From NCBI GenBank assembly GCA_009746045.1, contig RPFO01000103.1, positions 1,523,121-1,587,120 of the forward strand: DNA of 64,000 bases, in the 5' to 3' direction. Positions 10,098-21,011 of the stretch are shown here, piece by piece. The notes under the pieces are model-generated. The model did no database searches. It was given only the letters and a program-made list of their open reading frames with translations, and was not told the origin of the DNA. Position numbers and translations under genes: made by a program. This DNA is from Mesostigma viride (Eukaryota > Streptophyta > Mesostigmatophyceae > Mesostigmatales > Mesostigmataceae). The number at the start of each line of letters is the position of its first letter. Position 1 is the first letter of the stretch.

Positions 10098-10790
10098 GCC
10101 TGTCAGCCGGGGGTAACCTGGACAGGTCCTTAGATAGTACCCCAGATAATAATTTTTGCCTGCCTGTTTTTATAACCTCTGTAGGAGCTGAATCATCCCT
10201 ACCACTACGTGTCCGTCCTCTTATGTTTTTGAATGGTGGCTTAACCATTCCCCATACTGTTGTAGACCTCTTCTTGCATGCTGATGAACTTTTGAATGTC
10301 TCTGTGTTGGTGGATAGCGGTGCGGCTAGCTCCTTTGTGAGCGAGGCCCTAGTTAGGCGTTTAGGACTAGTCCCTATCCCTCACACCAAAACTGTCACTG
10401 TCCATTATGCTGACGGTCGCACCAGTCATTCCCCGGGTACGGTGTCCCTTCCCCTGGTCATACAAGGACGTACTGTCAACCTGACGGCCACTATAGGCCC
10501 TATCACTACCGCTGATGTATTACTAGGATTAGATTGGCACCAGGATAATAAGATTACTATTAATTATGATACCATGGTCATTTGGTTTCCAGATAGCTCT
10601 TACTGGGTACCGGAACGTCATTATAGATTAGAAAATTTATCCTTGGTAGATATTACTCCTCCTACACCTGTTGATCCTCCTGTAAGACCTATACCTGAAG
10701 TATTAATGTCCAATGATGAATTGCGATCTGAACTAAAGGAATATGGATACCTATTATGTATGTTCCTTCAGTTAGAAGTACAGGAGATAC
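10082..10790 (+). CDS. Aspartic protease region of G pol
   Basis: It is open in the -1 frame relative to gag. The retropepsin signature VDSGAASSFVS lies at about 10,310-10,340, the second conserved strand ADVLLGLDWH at about 10,514, and the fold ends near KITINYDTMVIWF. A linker (PTPVDPPVRPIPEVLMSNDEL...) leads toward RT. It is cut at 10,790 by the LTR of C1; the stop codon at 10,841 belongs to C1. RT resumes at 42,774. The protease would cleave the Gag-Pol polyprotein. Confidence 0.85.
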
Positions 10791-11418
10791 AGTTAATATT
10801 GCCTGGCAAGCAATATTATTCGACTAAGCTACTTGGCTTGTAGAGATTCTACTTCCGGTTACTACAATCCAGAAACGGGTTCATTCTGATGAGTATTGCT
10901 CGAGATATGAGCAAGATACTGTTCTACTACATTCTACTTGGATTCGGTGATTCTACGGTGGTTCTTCAAGTGACGCGTGGCATACGACGTCTTGTCACAG
11001 TGTACGATAGGACATTTAGTCTCCGACACTGCGGTCTATTCAATGCTATTGATTAGACGTAACAAATAGTGACAGGACTTGTGCGACAGGACACTGATGT
11101 GACTATTTATGGATAACGAGTCGAGATCTGCTGGTCCAGAGTGAAGGACAGCAATATTGTGAGATGATCTGTCCTATCAGTCATCTGGATGTGACTGCGT
11201 CACAATTAGTATATAACGAGCAGGACGCTGCCACTTGGTAGCACCACTTTCCCTGCACCTGTGTCCTCGCACCTTTGGCGACGGTTCTCACGTGCCTCGT
11301 GCGTTCTGTGCTGGTAGCCATAACCAGCAACGTAAACCTATTGATTAATATAACTACTTCCTCTGTAGATATTGATCAGTGCAGGCTGAACCACAGTTCA
11401 GCCACAGTTTCGTTAACT
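10791..11418 (+). repeat. Left LTR of C1
   Basis: It begins AGTTAATATTGCCTGG and ends GTTTCGTTAACT. Compared with the right LTR minus its insertions I see one substitution (attattcg/attattct) and one 4-nt indel (near 11,174). It therefore also serves as the empty-site reference for D and M in the right LTR. Confidence 0.9.
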
Positions 11419-11499
11419 CGAATTACAAGCGAGTTCGTAATCTACTGATTACGGCATTGATATCTGGTGTCGGCAATTTTTACGGTGGTTTTCCATTAT

Positions 11500-12063
11500 A
11501 TGGGAAACACGCGTGAATATCGTGAGCCATCTCCCGAGCGTGCGTCGGCTCCATCGTCTTCAGGCTTTAATTTCAACGTTCAACGTACGGCATCAACTGC
11601 TGCGCTGCATTCGCGTGCTGTTCAACCTTCGCTGTCTCAAGCGCTCGTCAGCAGGCCGCCAGTTTCTAACGATCTGCATCAGTTCGTCGACGACCTTACT
11701 CAAGATTTGGAAATCCTGTCGGAAAATTCCCATATTTTCCGAAGGCTTGCAGCGTCGGGATCGGACGAACAAGCTCAAGTAATTTCGGCGCTTCGCACCT
11801 ACGGCTTGGGTGTTCTGGCGTTGGCGACAGCGTGGTCTGGAATTTCGGCGACTCTTCCGGCTGTCGCAGTTCCGATTAGCAACAACGGGTGGGCGTCGTC
11901 AGTCGACGGTATCATAAACGTCGCTGCTTCGATTCAGCGGCAATCAAACGCTGAGGAGCCAGGTGAAAACAGCGAGGGGCTTCCTGATTTATATCCGAGT
12001 ATTGTGCAGCAGATTTTGGATAACGTATTGCAGCCTCCGCGCGACGATATGCGGCTGGATTAA
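11500..12063 (+). CDS. C1 ORF1, unknown protein upstream of gag
   Basis: This 187-residue ORF starts at ATG 11,500 (MGNTREYREPSPERAS). The N-terminal 60 residues are Ser/Pro/Arg-rich. The rest is predicted by eye to be helical (LHQFVDDLTQDLEILSENS, AQVISALRTYGLGVLALATAWSGISATLP, LYPSIVQQILDNVLQPP). It resembles no family I know. C2 and C3 have an ORF of different sequence in the same place, so an extra 5' ORF is a shared trait of this copia group. In C3 the last helix (SAEVVAQTCEHLVNIL) has a similar pattern, a weak hint of common origin. Confidence 0.6.
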   Translation: MGNTREYREPSPERASAPSSSGFNFNVQRTASTAALHSRAVQPSLSQALVSRPPVSNDLHQFVDDLTQDLEILSENSHIFRRLAASGSDEQAQVISALRTYGLGVLALATAWSGISATLPAVAVPISNNGWASSVDGIINVAASIQRQSNAEEPGENSEGLPDLYPSIVQQILDNVLQPPRDDMRLD

Positions 12064-12212
12064 ATTTTCTGTTATAATTAACAGTGAATTAATTCAGGAA
12101 AATTTTGTCTTGGTTCCAGAGCTTAAGGGATTAATTTATTAATTCCCCAGCAGTATTCTTTATTCAGCATCGGCATCGGCATCGACAGTTGTCATCGGCA
12201 TTCGCAGCGACC

Positions 12213-13233
12213 ATGCAGGGTTTGGAAGACGGCGAGATACGCGGCGAACAAATGCTGCGGGGTCAGAATTTTAATCAGAATTTTAATCGTCCAGCAGCAG
12301 CAGCAGCAGAGCAACCCCGCAGAGCCAAGGCCCAGGAGGGCTTTGCTATTCTTAACCAGCTTCCCAGTCTCAAGGAGCACTGGACTGTTAAGGATAAGGA
12401 TATTACCATTAGGCACCTTAAGGGATATAAGGGCTTGTATAATGGTAACAATCCTCTGCAGGTGCTGTGTATGTCACAGTCCCAAGAGGGTGCAGAAGTA
12501 TGTAAATGACAAGTTTGAGGATGGAGATTCCTGGGAGGTTTTTCTAGCTGAGTTTGAGGTGTTCCTAGATGATAAGAGGGCTAGTGATGGCTCCTTTTGG
12601 AAGAAGGAGTACATTGATTTCAAAGCTGAGGGTCTGATTCTGCAGGCATTTGAGGATTTTCAGGAGCTCAGGCACAATTGTGCTGGCAAGGGGTATGTAG
12701 TGTCAGATGAGATTGCCATGGATGATTTCCTAGGTAGCCTGGGATTGGATGAGGTCACCTTGGATAACCTGCAGGTGCACATGCGTACATGCACCACCTG
12801 GGCTGCTATGGTGGCCAAGATCAAGGATTATTTCAGGGGCAAGTATGTGGGAGGCAAGAAGGAGGCAGACAAGGCCAGGGAGAAGCAGAAGGAGAAGGAT
12901 AAGGTGGACGTGGCAGCTGCAGCAGGGGTCAGTGTTCCCAAGGTCAAGGGCAACCAATGGGGGGGGCAGCCCTCCAACGGTTATGGCCCACCAAGGTCAG
13001 GGCCTTCCAAGCGGGGGGGCTTCCAGGCCAAGGGCTTCAGTGGCTTCAAGCGTCGTGGAGGTCCTTCCCAGGAGCAGCCAGCGGCTCAGCGTCCCAGATT
13101 TGATTTCAACAGGGTGGGGTCCCAGCGGGGACCACCTGGGGTGGGGACACCTCGTATCACATGTTATTTCTGTCACCAGCAGGGCCACATCCGTAAGGAC
13201 TGCCCTAGCTGGCGTAAGCAAAGGGGCCAAGGT
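12213..13233 (+). pseudogene. C1 gag, one frameshift, cut by C2
   Basis: ATG 12,213 begins MQGLEDGEIRGEQ. Near 12,485 the frame must change to continue as KRVQKYVNDKFEDGDSWEVF. A copia-type capsid region follows (VFLAEFEVFLDDK..., DFLGSLGLDEVTLDNLQVHM, YFRGKYVGGKKEADK), then a Gly/Arg-rich stretch and the zinc knuckle CYFCHQQGHIRKDC (13,162-13,203). C2 interrupts after CAA-GGT; after C2 the frame gives GYNNPT and a TGA at 21,009-21,011. Confidence 0.8.
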
Positions 13234-13755
13234 AGTTATTCTAGGGCTTCAGGCCTAGACTATCAGTACACGTGGCGGTGTCCCCGTCTCCCAAGTGGGA
13301 TACGGACATGGACGGTAGTGTAGTACACTGGACATATCTCTACTAGGATTTAGATCCGCACGTGCCAGGATGGGCACGTGGGTGCTAGATATTAGCACTG
13401 AGATATGTAGTGCACACGCACGTGGGTATTCACGTGGTAGGGTTTATGAGCTGTGATGCAGACCACAAGGTGGTTGCAGTGCTAGTCCTGTACGGAGGTC
13501 CTAGGGGAGGTCCAGGACCGTCCACGTAGTGCTGTTAGGCAGTCGTTGCCTGTGGGCATCGTATCAGTCCTAGCTGGAGTAGATCTAGCTGGACGGAGCC
13601 AGCACCTCATTGGTTAGCACTAGTACAGGATAGCTAGGTTACCCTAACCTACGTGCCCATGCAATCCAGCTTGGCAAGCTTGCATGGGTTGATATTATGC
13701 CAGCCATTGCATAATCCAACACACGTTCGCATCCATTTGCACGAGTGCATTAACT
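13234..13755 (+). repeat. Left LTR of C2
   Basis: 522 bp, AGTTA...TAACT ends, rich in CACGTGGG/CCCACGTG-like palindromes around 13,370-13,430. Confidence 0.92.
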
Positions 13756-13799
13756 TGCATTTATAAAACTCTCACAGTTTTCATCTTTATCATTCCAAA

Positions 13800-15074
13800 A
13801 TGTCGAACGTTTCTGATCGTGAGGGCTCTTCGGAGTCAAGCCTGTCCCCATCGTCCGAGGATTTGGACTACCGGGCGGCAGTGCGGGGCCGGCAGGGGAG
13901 GGATGATCACGCTGGCAGCGATGCCGGCAGTGGTCGCTCGTCTTCGGACGAGGACCCGCGGTTCCTGGATCAGTTGGCGGCAAGGCCGCTGCTGTACAAT
14001 GTATGGCGTCCCAACGCACCACCGGCGGAGGGGCAGCCCACGGCACCCGAGCTGGTTACGGGGCCGGGGAGGGTGGTGCCGATAGTGGGGGACATCCCGT
14101 CAGACGGCTACGACGAGGACGAGGACCTCGTGGACCTCGAGCTGCCGGAGGACAAGGCGAAACGCGAGGAGCTGCTCCGCCGAGAGGCAGAGCGCATTCG
14201 GCAGGAGGCCCAGCTTCGCAAGGAGCTGGAGCAGCAGCGCGAGCTGGAGGCTCAGCGCGAGGCTCAGCTGCGGGCGGAGACTGAGATTGACAGAATAGCC
14301 CGGGAGCTCGCGGAGCGGCAGCTGGAGAGGGATCGAGTGGCGAGGGCGGGGCTGCGCGCGGGGCCGACAGGCGCGCGAGAGGCGCCCCCATACGTTCTCC
14401 GCAAGAAGAACGAGCTGTACACCTTTGCGCACAGGCGCACAGCGCGCTCCTTCAGGCGCATGGCTGGAGATGTGCTGCAGGAGACCGACTCGTCGGTGGA
14501 AATGCAGCCAGGAGCGCGTGGAGAGGAGCTTGTTTTGATGGACCCGGCCATGGTGGAGGCAGAGCGTCTGGCCAAGATAGAGTACGCCAGGCATTGCCAG
14601 CGGAAGGCCAAGAGGGCAATGGTGCGGTCCATGGCGGAGAACAGTCTGGCCAGGGAGCGCGCAGCACGGGAGGCGCAGCATCGGGAGATGAAGCGACTCC
14701 GTGCGAAGGCGCACGACGCAGCAGAGAAGACCCGGCGTCACCAGGCGAGGCTGGACGCGGCGATGAAGAGGTCAGAGGCGACACTGGCAACAATGGTGGG
14801 CCCGGCGAGGCGTGAGCAGGAGGCTCGGTTGGCAAGGAAGAGCAGGAGGAATGCTCGTGCCTTAGACAGGCGCATGCGCAAGGAGGAGCGGGCTCTGCGC
14901 AGGTATCAGGAGGCGGCCAGGACCTGGGCTCTGCAGGGAGAATTCGGAGATGCAATCCGGTTTGAGCGTGGTCTGGCGCCACATGAGCCGCTGCCGGAGG
15001 ACGCGGTATGGACTTTATGCGTGCCCCACAGCCAGCAAGGGCCCAGCGAGGAACGGCTTGTTAAACGCGCGTGA
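13800..15074 (+). CDS. C2 ORF1, 424-residue charged coiled-coil protein
   Basis: ATG 13,800 begins MSNVSDREGSSESSL. The N-terminus is acidic and Ser-rich. Residues 115-190 and 255-385 are almost continuous Glu/Arg/Ala-rich helix (EELLRREAERIRQEAQLRKEL; ERAAREAQHREMKRLRAKAH) with coiled-coil character. A short globular stretch lies between them (YVLRKKNELYTFAHRRTARSF). It stands where C1 and C3 have unrelated ORF1s. It may assemble with Gag or bind RNA; that is speculation. It stops 58 nt before the gag ATG. Confidence 0.65.
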   Translation: MSNVSDREGSSESSLSPSSEDLDYRAAVRGRQGRDDHAGSDAGSGRSSSDEDPRFLDQLAARPLLYNVWRPNAPPAEGQPTAPELVTGPGRVVPIVGDIPSDGYDEDEDLVDLELPEDKAKREELLRREAERIRQEAQLRKELEQQRELEAQREAQLRAETEIDRIARELAERQLERDRVARAGLRAGPTGAREAPPYVLRKKNELYTFAHRRTARSFRRMAGDVLQETDSSVEMQPGARGEELVLMDPAMVEAERLAKIEYARHCQRKAKRAMVRSMAENSLARERAAREAQHREMKRLRAKAHDAAEKTRRHQARLDAAMKRSEATLATMVGPARREQEARLARKSRRNARALDRRMRKEERALRRYQEAARTWALQGEFGDAIRFERGLAPHEPLPEDAVWTLCVPHSQQGPSEERLVKRA

Positions 15075-15132
15075 GCGTGTTCGTGCTGGCGCAGACACAC
15101 CCCACCCCCCACCCCCCACACCCAAACACACC

Positions 15133-16470
15133 ATGCAGACCGACACGGACCTGGAGCTGGACCGCATCGCTGCACTACTCCACCAGGAGCTGGACGCAGC
15201 GGAGGCCAACCCGACCAAGCGGGCGCGGGCAGCAGAGGCAATCGAGCAACTGCTGAGGGCCGCCAAGCGGGTCCGCCAAGGAAAGTGGCAGGAGGGGTGT
15301 GGACCATCGTCTACGCCCCAGCGGTCGCATCCAGAGGAGGATGGTGATGAGGGGAAGGACGGGGGAGCACCAGGGGGGGGGCACCAGCAAGCACCGGGGG
15401 TATGGCGGGCGGCAGCAGCGCTGGAGCGACAACCCAGCAGCAGCAGCAGCAGCAGCCACAGCATCAGCAGCAGCAGCAGCAGCAGCCGCGGCAGCAACAG
15501 CAACAGCAACCGCAGCAGCAGCAGCAGCAGCAGCAACCTCAACCACAAGCGACTGTCGCTGTACCACAGCGACCCAGGTTTGATGCATCCCGTAGGGAAG
15601 ATAGGATTACCTTCCCAGGTCTAGCTGAGGGATTTGTGCAGGAGGATGCACTTGAGTTTCTTTTCAAGATAGAACACTCATGGTCCCATGATAATATCCG
15701 TGATTGGTTTCCTGCTCTTAGGGTGTCTAACACGATCCACCAATCTGCACCTAGCATAAAACAAATGGTGCAGATGTATGAGAGGAGGGCAAGCACGCCT
15801 GGGGCAGATGAGGTGCAAATCTTCACAGAATTCATAGCAGACCTAAAAGGGCTCTTGACCAAGGGGGAACACCTGCAGGCTCTCAAGGGGTTCACATGGT
15901 TGGCTTCATACAAAGTCAACAAGTCTGACTACGTACGGGACAACAAACAGTATGTCCTGTACATAGACAGGGACGAAGAGTTGAAGAAGCTCAACTCTAA
16001 GTACCTGATCCATCAGTGGCTCACCAAAGCCGAGTTAGACAAGAACACCAACGCAGTTCTGCTGGCTGGCCTTAAAGACAAGTGGGATGATTTTAGGGGG
16101 GCCATGTTGTTCATTCAGCAGAGCCTAGAACCCTTCTCCACTGTCAAGGAACCCAAGGTTAACAAAGTCCAAGGGGGGGTAGTCAGGACGGTGCAGGGCC
16201 TAGCAGGAAGAAGCTCATCAAGGAGGTGGTAGCTCAGGTCAAGGCGGTGTTCAAGGGTCCCCAGCAAGGTAAGAAGGCAGGGGGGTCATCCAAGCAGCAG
16301 GGGAAATCAGACAAGGGGGGAAAGGGGAACACAGGCAGTAAGGCAGGGCCCTCTCAGGGGCCTAGTCAAAAAGGTAAGCCTCACGACTCCACCCTTACTG
16401 CACCAGGTGCTCATGCAAGGGGCATGAGAGGGATGATTGCTGGAAGGGCAAACCCGAACTTGGATCTGAT
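15133..16470 (+). pseudogene. C2 gag with poly-Gln tract, frameshifted
   Basis: ATG 15,133 gives MQTDTDLELDRIAALLHQEL. A G9 run (about 15,373) and a CAG-repeat tract (15,434-15,540, poly-Gln in the gag frame) follow; the frame must change here. The capsid region reads RPRFDASRREDRITFPGLAEG ... VQMYERRASTPGADEVQIFTEFIADLKGL ... LLAGLKDKWDDF. After a further shift near 16,200-16,390 the knuckle CTRCSCKGHERDDC (16,399-16,440) appears and the frame runs on into integrase without a stop. Confidence 0.7.
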
Positions 16471-17610
16471 GTGGATGTGTGCCCAGGTTGCTGGGAGCCC
16501 CGCCACCCGTTACCTGCAGGGGGACGCTGCAACAAGCCCAGGAAGGGAGCCTCGACGGGGCGCACCCCAAAACAAGCCAGCACTCAGGACGACTGTAAGT
16601 CTCCTGTACCCTGGTTTCTTAATGGCCGTGTACCCTCTATTTGCTCTGTATTGCCTGACAGTGAGGACGTGGATTGGGACCTGGCTTATGACATGACGTT
16701 AGCACAGGTGGCCCAAGATCCCACTATAGCCTCCTTAGATGCAGCAGCAGATAAGGTTATATCCTATGCCAGGTTAGCCCAGCAGCTACACAAGGCAATG
16801 GGGCATGAGGCAGTGGCAGAAAGGCTGGCCAATAAAATTGATGGCCGTGACCTGGAACAGATGTGCAGGCATGTCAGGAAGCACTGTGAAGCGTGCCAAC
16901 TGCATGCACCTAAACCCAAGAGATGGCATGTGGCCACCCCACCACTGGCTAGAGGAAAGCTAGTAGGGGATGTGATACACCTGGTGAAGGACACGGTGTA
17001 TTACTTGGTCCTAAAAGATGCCTGGTCTAGGTTTGTGTGATAGAACCCTTGCCAGGCATGGCCAATGAACAACTGCACAGAGCCCTGCTGATTGCACTAG
17101 CACGGTATCATCCTCAGGAAAAACTAATGCTGGATCAGCAGTTCACGTGGATACAAGATTATCCTGATCTGCCCAAGATAGACATTGCTGGGGCTCAAGA
17201 TCATGAACGCCAGGGGATGATTGAACGTACCATGCGTGCTATCAGGGACCTCATAAAGAAAAATGAGTCCAGGACAGCAGAGTCTGGGAGCTATGCTGAT
17301 AGGACAGCGTGGGCAGCTGAGGTGTGCAGAACTCTGAACACCAAACCCTCATGTCTTCTCCTTTTGGTGAAATCACACCAATTGGCCTGCAATCAGGTAG
17401 CTACTCTCAGGAGGTACTAGACCACTACAACACGCAAAGGCAACACTTGGCCAAGTTGCTGGCAAAAAAGGATAAAAGTAATGCCAGGCCTGTGTTTGAA
17501 GTGGGGGATCAGGTACTCTACTATAGGGAGGGGAAGGGAACAAAGCCCACTCTGGTAGATGGCATGGTCCAGCTGAAATCATCAGGTTGTCAGAAACAGG
17601 TGACACGGTG
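16471..17610 (+). pseudogene. C2 integrase, several frameshifts
   Basis: The HHCC zinc finger is visible (LHKAMGHEAVAERL ... CRHVRKHCEACQLH, about 16,790-16,910). The catalytic core follows: GDVIHLV with the first Asp, then after a frameshift at 17,037 DYPDLPKIDIAGAQDHERQG and the Glu in MIERTMRAIRDL. The C-terminal part shifts again near 17,330 (EVLDHYNTQRQHLAKLL, FEVGDQVLYYREGKG). At least three frameshifts make this copy inactive as read. Confidence 0.75.
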
Positions 17611-19440
17611 ACTATTCAGCATCACAGAGAGCGAATGGTTGGCAAGCATAGACTGAAGCTTTATTACCCTCCTTTGGCAGACGTGTCAGGGGTAGAATTC
17701 TTGGACATGGATTCAGAGCCTCAGTCTGGTGGGTTGGTCTCACCCAGTGAACTGGCCAGGGACATAGCTGATGCAAGCAACACAACCATAGACGCTCCTG
17801 TGTTCCTCAGTGGTGCAGCCCCACCACAGCCCAATGGTCCAACTGGGCAGGAGGAACGTGCACTGGATGAGCAGCAGGTCGCTCCTCCCTCATCTCAGGA
17901 ACAGCCACAAGTAGCAGCAGATCCTGTTGTCCCCAGGAATAAATTTGCTGAGGCTCTAAAAGCTCTACATAGAGCACACACTGCCAAGGCACAAATGGCA
18001 GCAGGTGCAGCACAAGTCAATGCTGTGGGTGAATCTAACCAGGATCCCAGTATTCTGGCAGTAGACACACAGGCACAGGTGAGCATCATCAGTGCACAAG
18101 CTGTATCTGGCCTAAGTCTGCAACGCTCGCCCTGGGCTAGAGTGTCAGATTTTTCAGGCAAAACAAAAATGGCAGTCAAAGGCCAAGTGCTAATTCCCAT
18201 TCTGGGTGTGCCCACTCCCTTCCAGGTAGTAGAGGGCTACAAGGGGAATGCACTGCTGGGGGAACCATTTGTCTCATACCCTGGAGTAGTCATCTCAGCT
18301 GGGAGGTTGAGTGTGACTGGGGTGGGGCAGGTCACCCTGGACCATTTTAAAATTCCTTTAACACAGATCAGTGATGGCCTGGAAGCAGCCATCAATGCTG
18401 TCAACATAAAATACCTCCCAGGTCAGGAACCCTGTGTTGATTCCCTCATTCATTCTCAGAAGCTACACCCCTCTGCGTTTGGGCTTGGTAGATGGGACAT
18501 AGCGTCCATGTCTCCCTTGTCCTATGATGATGTGGTCAAAGACTGTCAAACGCAGATTGGTTTTCTGAAATGGATGGAAGCCTTTAACAGGGCTAGAGAG
18601 GAATGGGTTTGTCCTGATCCACGTAGCAAGTCCCAGGTACCACCTGTAACACCGATTGAGGCACTGCCACAAGGGGCCAGAAAGCTCAGACTGAAGTTTG
18701 TCTGCAAGCATAAACCCCAGGCAGATGGGACACCTCCCATTTTTCATGCCAGACCTTGTGTCACGGAGTTCAGGGGCTCCACTGAGCTAACAGAGGCTGA
18801 ACTGTATACCCCTGGTATTCAGCAGACGTCTCTTAAGGTCCTGTTGGCCACTTTCCTTCACCATCTGAATGCTGGTAAGGACTACGTGTGTAAAGCCACT
18901 GACATTAAACGAGCCTTCCTTAAAGGCAACCCTGACATAGCCCAAAAGGTGTGGAGGGGTCAAGTCTATGTGGTAAACACTCCCAAAGTCTGGTCTGGGG
19001 ACATCAAGGAACCTCATTTAAGGCCTAACTTGGGGGTAGAAGGGCTTCAGTCAGCACCTAAAATTTTCAGGCTGTCTGCCCAAGAGGTCTTCCTGAAGCT
19101 GGGGGCCCAGTATGATGATATTGACCCTTGTTTCTTCACCATCCCTCATCCTGCTGGTATGATGATGTTTGTGTGGCATGGGGATGATCAGCTCATTACT
19201 GGTCCCAGGGCAGCTGTGGAGGATTTCATTGCTCAAGTGTCTGCTAGCTTTGAATTAGGCAAGCAGCTGGAGCTGGGGAAAGATCCTGTCAAGTTCTGTG
19301 GCATCATTCTGAACCTGTTTAAGGAGCAGAAGGAGTGGGTGTGTTCTCTCAAAGCATCCCCTGAGTATGTCATGTCTTGCAAGATGTTCTTCCCTCTGAC
19401 ATCACTCCTGATCTCTGTCCCACTATTAGGGGTAAGCTAG
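17587..19440 (+). CDS. C2 retropepsin-like domain and reverse transcriptase
   Basis: After a Pro/Gln-rich linker, the protease-like domain has VDTQAQVSII (about 18,060) and the distal strand GNALLGEPFVSYPG (about 18,240), placing protease after integrase instead of before it. RT follows: LRLKFVCKHKP, the tower region, DIKRAFLKGNPD (catalytic Asp) and WHGDD (19,174-19,188) where copia RTs usually have YVDD. The frame ends at 19,440, and RNase H follows in another frame. Confidence 0.8.
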   Translation: MSETGDTVTIQHHRERMVGKHRLKLYYPPLADVSGVEFLDMDSEPQSGGLVSPSELARDIADASNTTIDAPVFLSGAAPPQPNGPTGQEERALDEQQVAPPSSQEQPQVAADPVVPRNKFAEALKALHRAHTAKAQMAAGAAQVNAVGESNQDPSILAVDTQAQVSIISAQAVSGLSLQRSPWARVSDFSGKTKMAVKGQVLIPILGVPTPFQVVEGYKGNALLGEPFVSYPGVVISAGRLSVTGVGQVTLDHFKIPLTQISDGLEAAINAVNIKYLPGQEPCVDSLIHSQKLHPSAFGLGRWDIASMSPLSYDDVVKDCQTQIGFLKWMEAFNRAREEWVCPDPRSKSQVPPVTPIEALPQGARKLRLKFVCKHKPQADGTPPIFHARPCVTEFRGSTELTEAELYTPGIQQTSLKVLLATFLHHLNAGKDYVCKATDIKRAFLKGNPDIAQKVWRGQVYVVNTPKVWSGDIKEPHLRPNLGVEGLQSAPKIFRLSAQEVFLKLGAQYDDIDPCFFTIPHPAGMMMFVWHGDDQLITGPRAAVEDFIAQVSASFELGKQLELGKDPVKFCGIILNLFKEQKEWVCSLKASPEYVMSCKMFFPLTSLLISVPLLGVS

Positions 19441-19504
19441 GTTGGCTGTGTGCCACTTGTGCTCCTCATCTGGCCGTGGTCAGCAGAGTGGATGATGATG
19501 TCTC

Positions 19505-20089
19505 ATGGAGGTAGGGTCTAGGGCTATTAAACAGGTGTTACATGATGGCCCTCCCCTTATTCTTCATGCCTTGGATCTGTTCCAACCCATTCACATCACA
19601 TGCATGATGGACAGTTCCATGGAGTCACGGGTAGTCACTAAGGTACAAGCCAGAGAGGCAGGTCTCTTTATGTTGTCTAACCCCACTGGCAAGCAGTCTT
19701 TGGTTTCCTGGTTCAGCAGACTCCACAAGCGCAAGGCAGTCAGCAGCAATGTAGCTGAATGCCGTGCTGTGGTATCTGCTGTGTTACATGCCAGGTACTT
19801 GAACCATCTGCTGGTGTGGTTGCAGCATCAGGCTGGTAGTTATGCTGGTGTCAAATCCCATCTGCTGACTGACAGTCAATCCCTTCTCTCTTTCCTGGAC
19901 AACCCCTTGGCTGTGCACACCGATTTGGACTGGATTGTCCTCAAGCAGGAGTGTACCTATCTGGAGTCCAAGACTCACATCCGAGACCCTGACAATGCAG
20001 CAGACGCACTCACAAAAGTGCCACAGGCTGCAGGGCCTCAGTACAGAGTCCTATACACGCTGATGAACCCATACAATGGCAGAGGGTGA
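19505..20089 (+). CDS. C2 RNase H domain
   Basis: It contains the copia RNase H order of acidic residues: MMDSSMESR, then SSNVAECRAVVSAV, LLTDSQSLLSFL and NAADALTK at the C-terminus. The start of the frame lies in the RT-RH linker, so a frameshift separates it from RT. The 3' region to 20,463 is noncoding. Confidence 0.8.
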   Translation: MEVGSRAIKQVLHDGPPLILHALDLFQPIHITCMMDSSMESRVVTKVQAREAGLFMLSNPTGKQSLVSWFSRLHKRKAVSSNVAECRAVVSAVLHARYLNHLLVWLQHQAGSYAGVKSHLLTDSQSLLSFLDNPLAVHTDLDWIVLKQECTYLESKTHIRDPDNAADALTKVPQAAGPQYRVLYTLMNPYNGRG

Positions 20090-20463
20090 AGTGCCTCAGC
20101 CTAGGGCTATTAGCACCAGATAGGAGGGTGGTCATGGGGTGCAGGGTCTGAAGTGTCCCACCCGTAAGGCTCTCTTTGCGTCATTAAAGCTTGAGGTCAG
20201 AAGGGTCCTCCTTTATTGATGGCTTGTTCTTTGTCAATAAAACGTGTGGTCATATTTTTCTGGCAATGGTTTTTCCCAACACAGGCACCCAACCAGTGGG
20301 GATGTTGTATCCAACACGGAGGAGCTATGGGCGCTTTTATAAATGCATCTCTTTCAGTGTCCTGGTTGTCCCTGTGGGAACCTTGCTTATCAGTAGTGGT
20401 TGGCATATGAGTGGGTTGTGGGAAGAGTCTTCCCCTCACTCCCCAAAGAAAAGTAATAATGGG

Positions 20464-20985
20464 AGTTATTCTAGGGCTTCAGGCCTAGACTATCAGTACA
20501 CGTGGCGTTGTCCCCGTCTCCCAAGTGGGATACGGACATGGACGGTAGTGTAGTACACTGGACATATCTCTACTAGGATTTAGATCCGCACGTGCCAGGA
20601 TGGGCACGTGGGTGCTAGATATTAGCACTGAGATATGTAGTGCACACGCACGTGGGTATTCACGTGGTAGGGTTTATGAGCTGTGATGCAGACCACAAGG
20701 TGGTTGCAGTGCTAGTCCTGTACGGAGGTCCTAGGGGAGGTCCAGGACCGTCCACGTAGTGCTGTTAGGCAGTCGTTGCCTGTGGGCATCGTATCAGTCC
20801 TAGCTGGAGTAGATCTAGCTGGACGGAGCCAGCACCTCATTGGTTAGCACTAGTACAGGATAGCTAGGTTACCCTAACCTACGTGCCCATGCAATCCAGC
20901 TTGGCAAGCTTGCATGGGTTGATATTATGCCAGCCATTGCATAATCCAACAGACGTTCGCATCCATTTGCACGAGTGCATTAACT
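20464..20985 (+). repeat. Right LTR of C2
   Basis: 522 bp, nearly identical to 13,234-13,755; followed by target copy AAGGT. Confidence 0.92.
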
Positions 20986-21008
20986 AAGGTGGGTATAACA
21001 ACCCAACC

Positions 21009-21011
21009 TGA
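21009..21011 (+). promoter_or_regulatory. In-frame UGA between gag and pol of C1
   Basis: After removal of C2, gag reads QGGYNNPT, then TGA, and the same frame stays open (QAQPSLGLLGSAREG) into integrase. The context is ACC-TGA-CAG. Readthrough would make Gag-Pol. C3 has the same arrangement with a stronger context. Confidence 0.5.

Larger units (their letters stand above)
13234..20985 (+). mobile_element. Copia-type element C2 inserted in C1 gag
   Basis: LTRs of 522 bp begin AGTTATTCTAGGG and end GCATTAACT; the target duplication is AAGGT (13,229-13,233 and 20,986-20,990). The LTRs differ at two positions I can see (ggcggt/ggcgtt and aacaca/aacaga), so it is young, yet its gag-integrase region has several frameshifts. 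Order: ORF1, gag, integrase, retropepsin-like domain, RT, RNase H. Confidence 0.92.
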
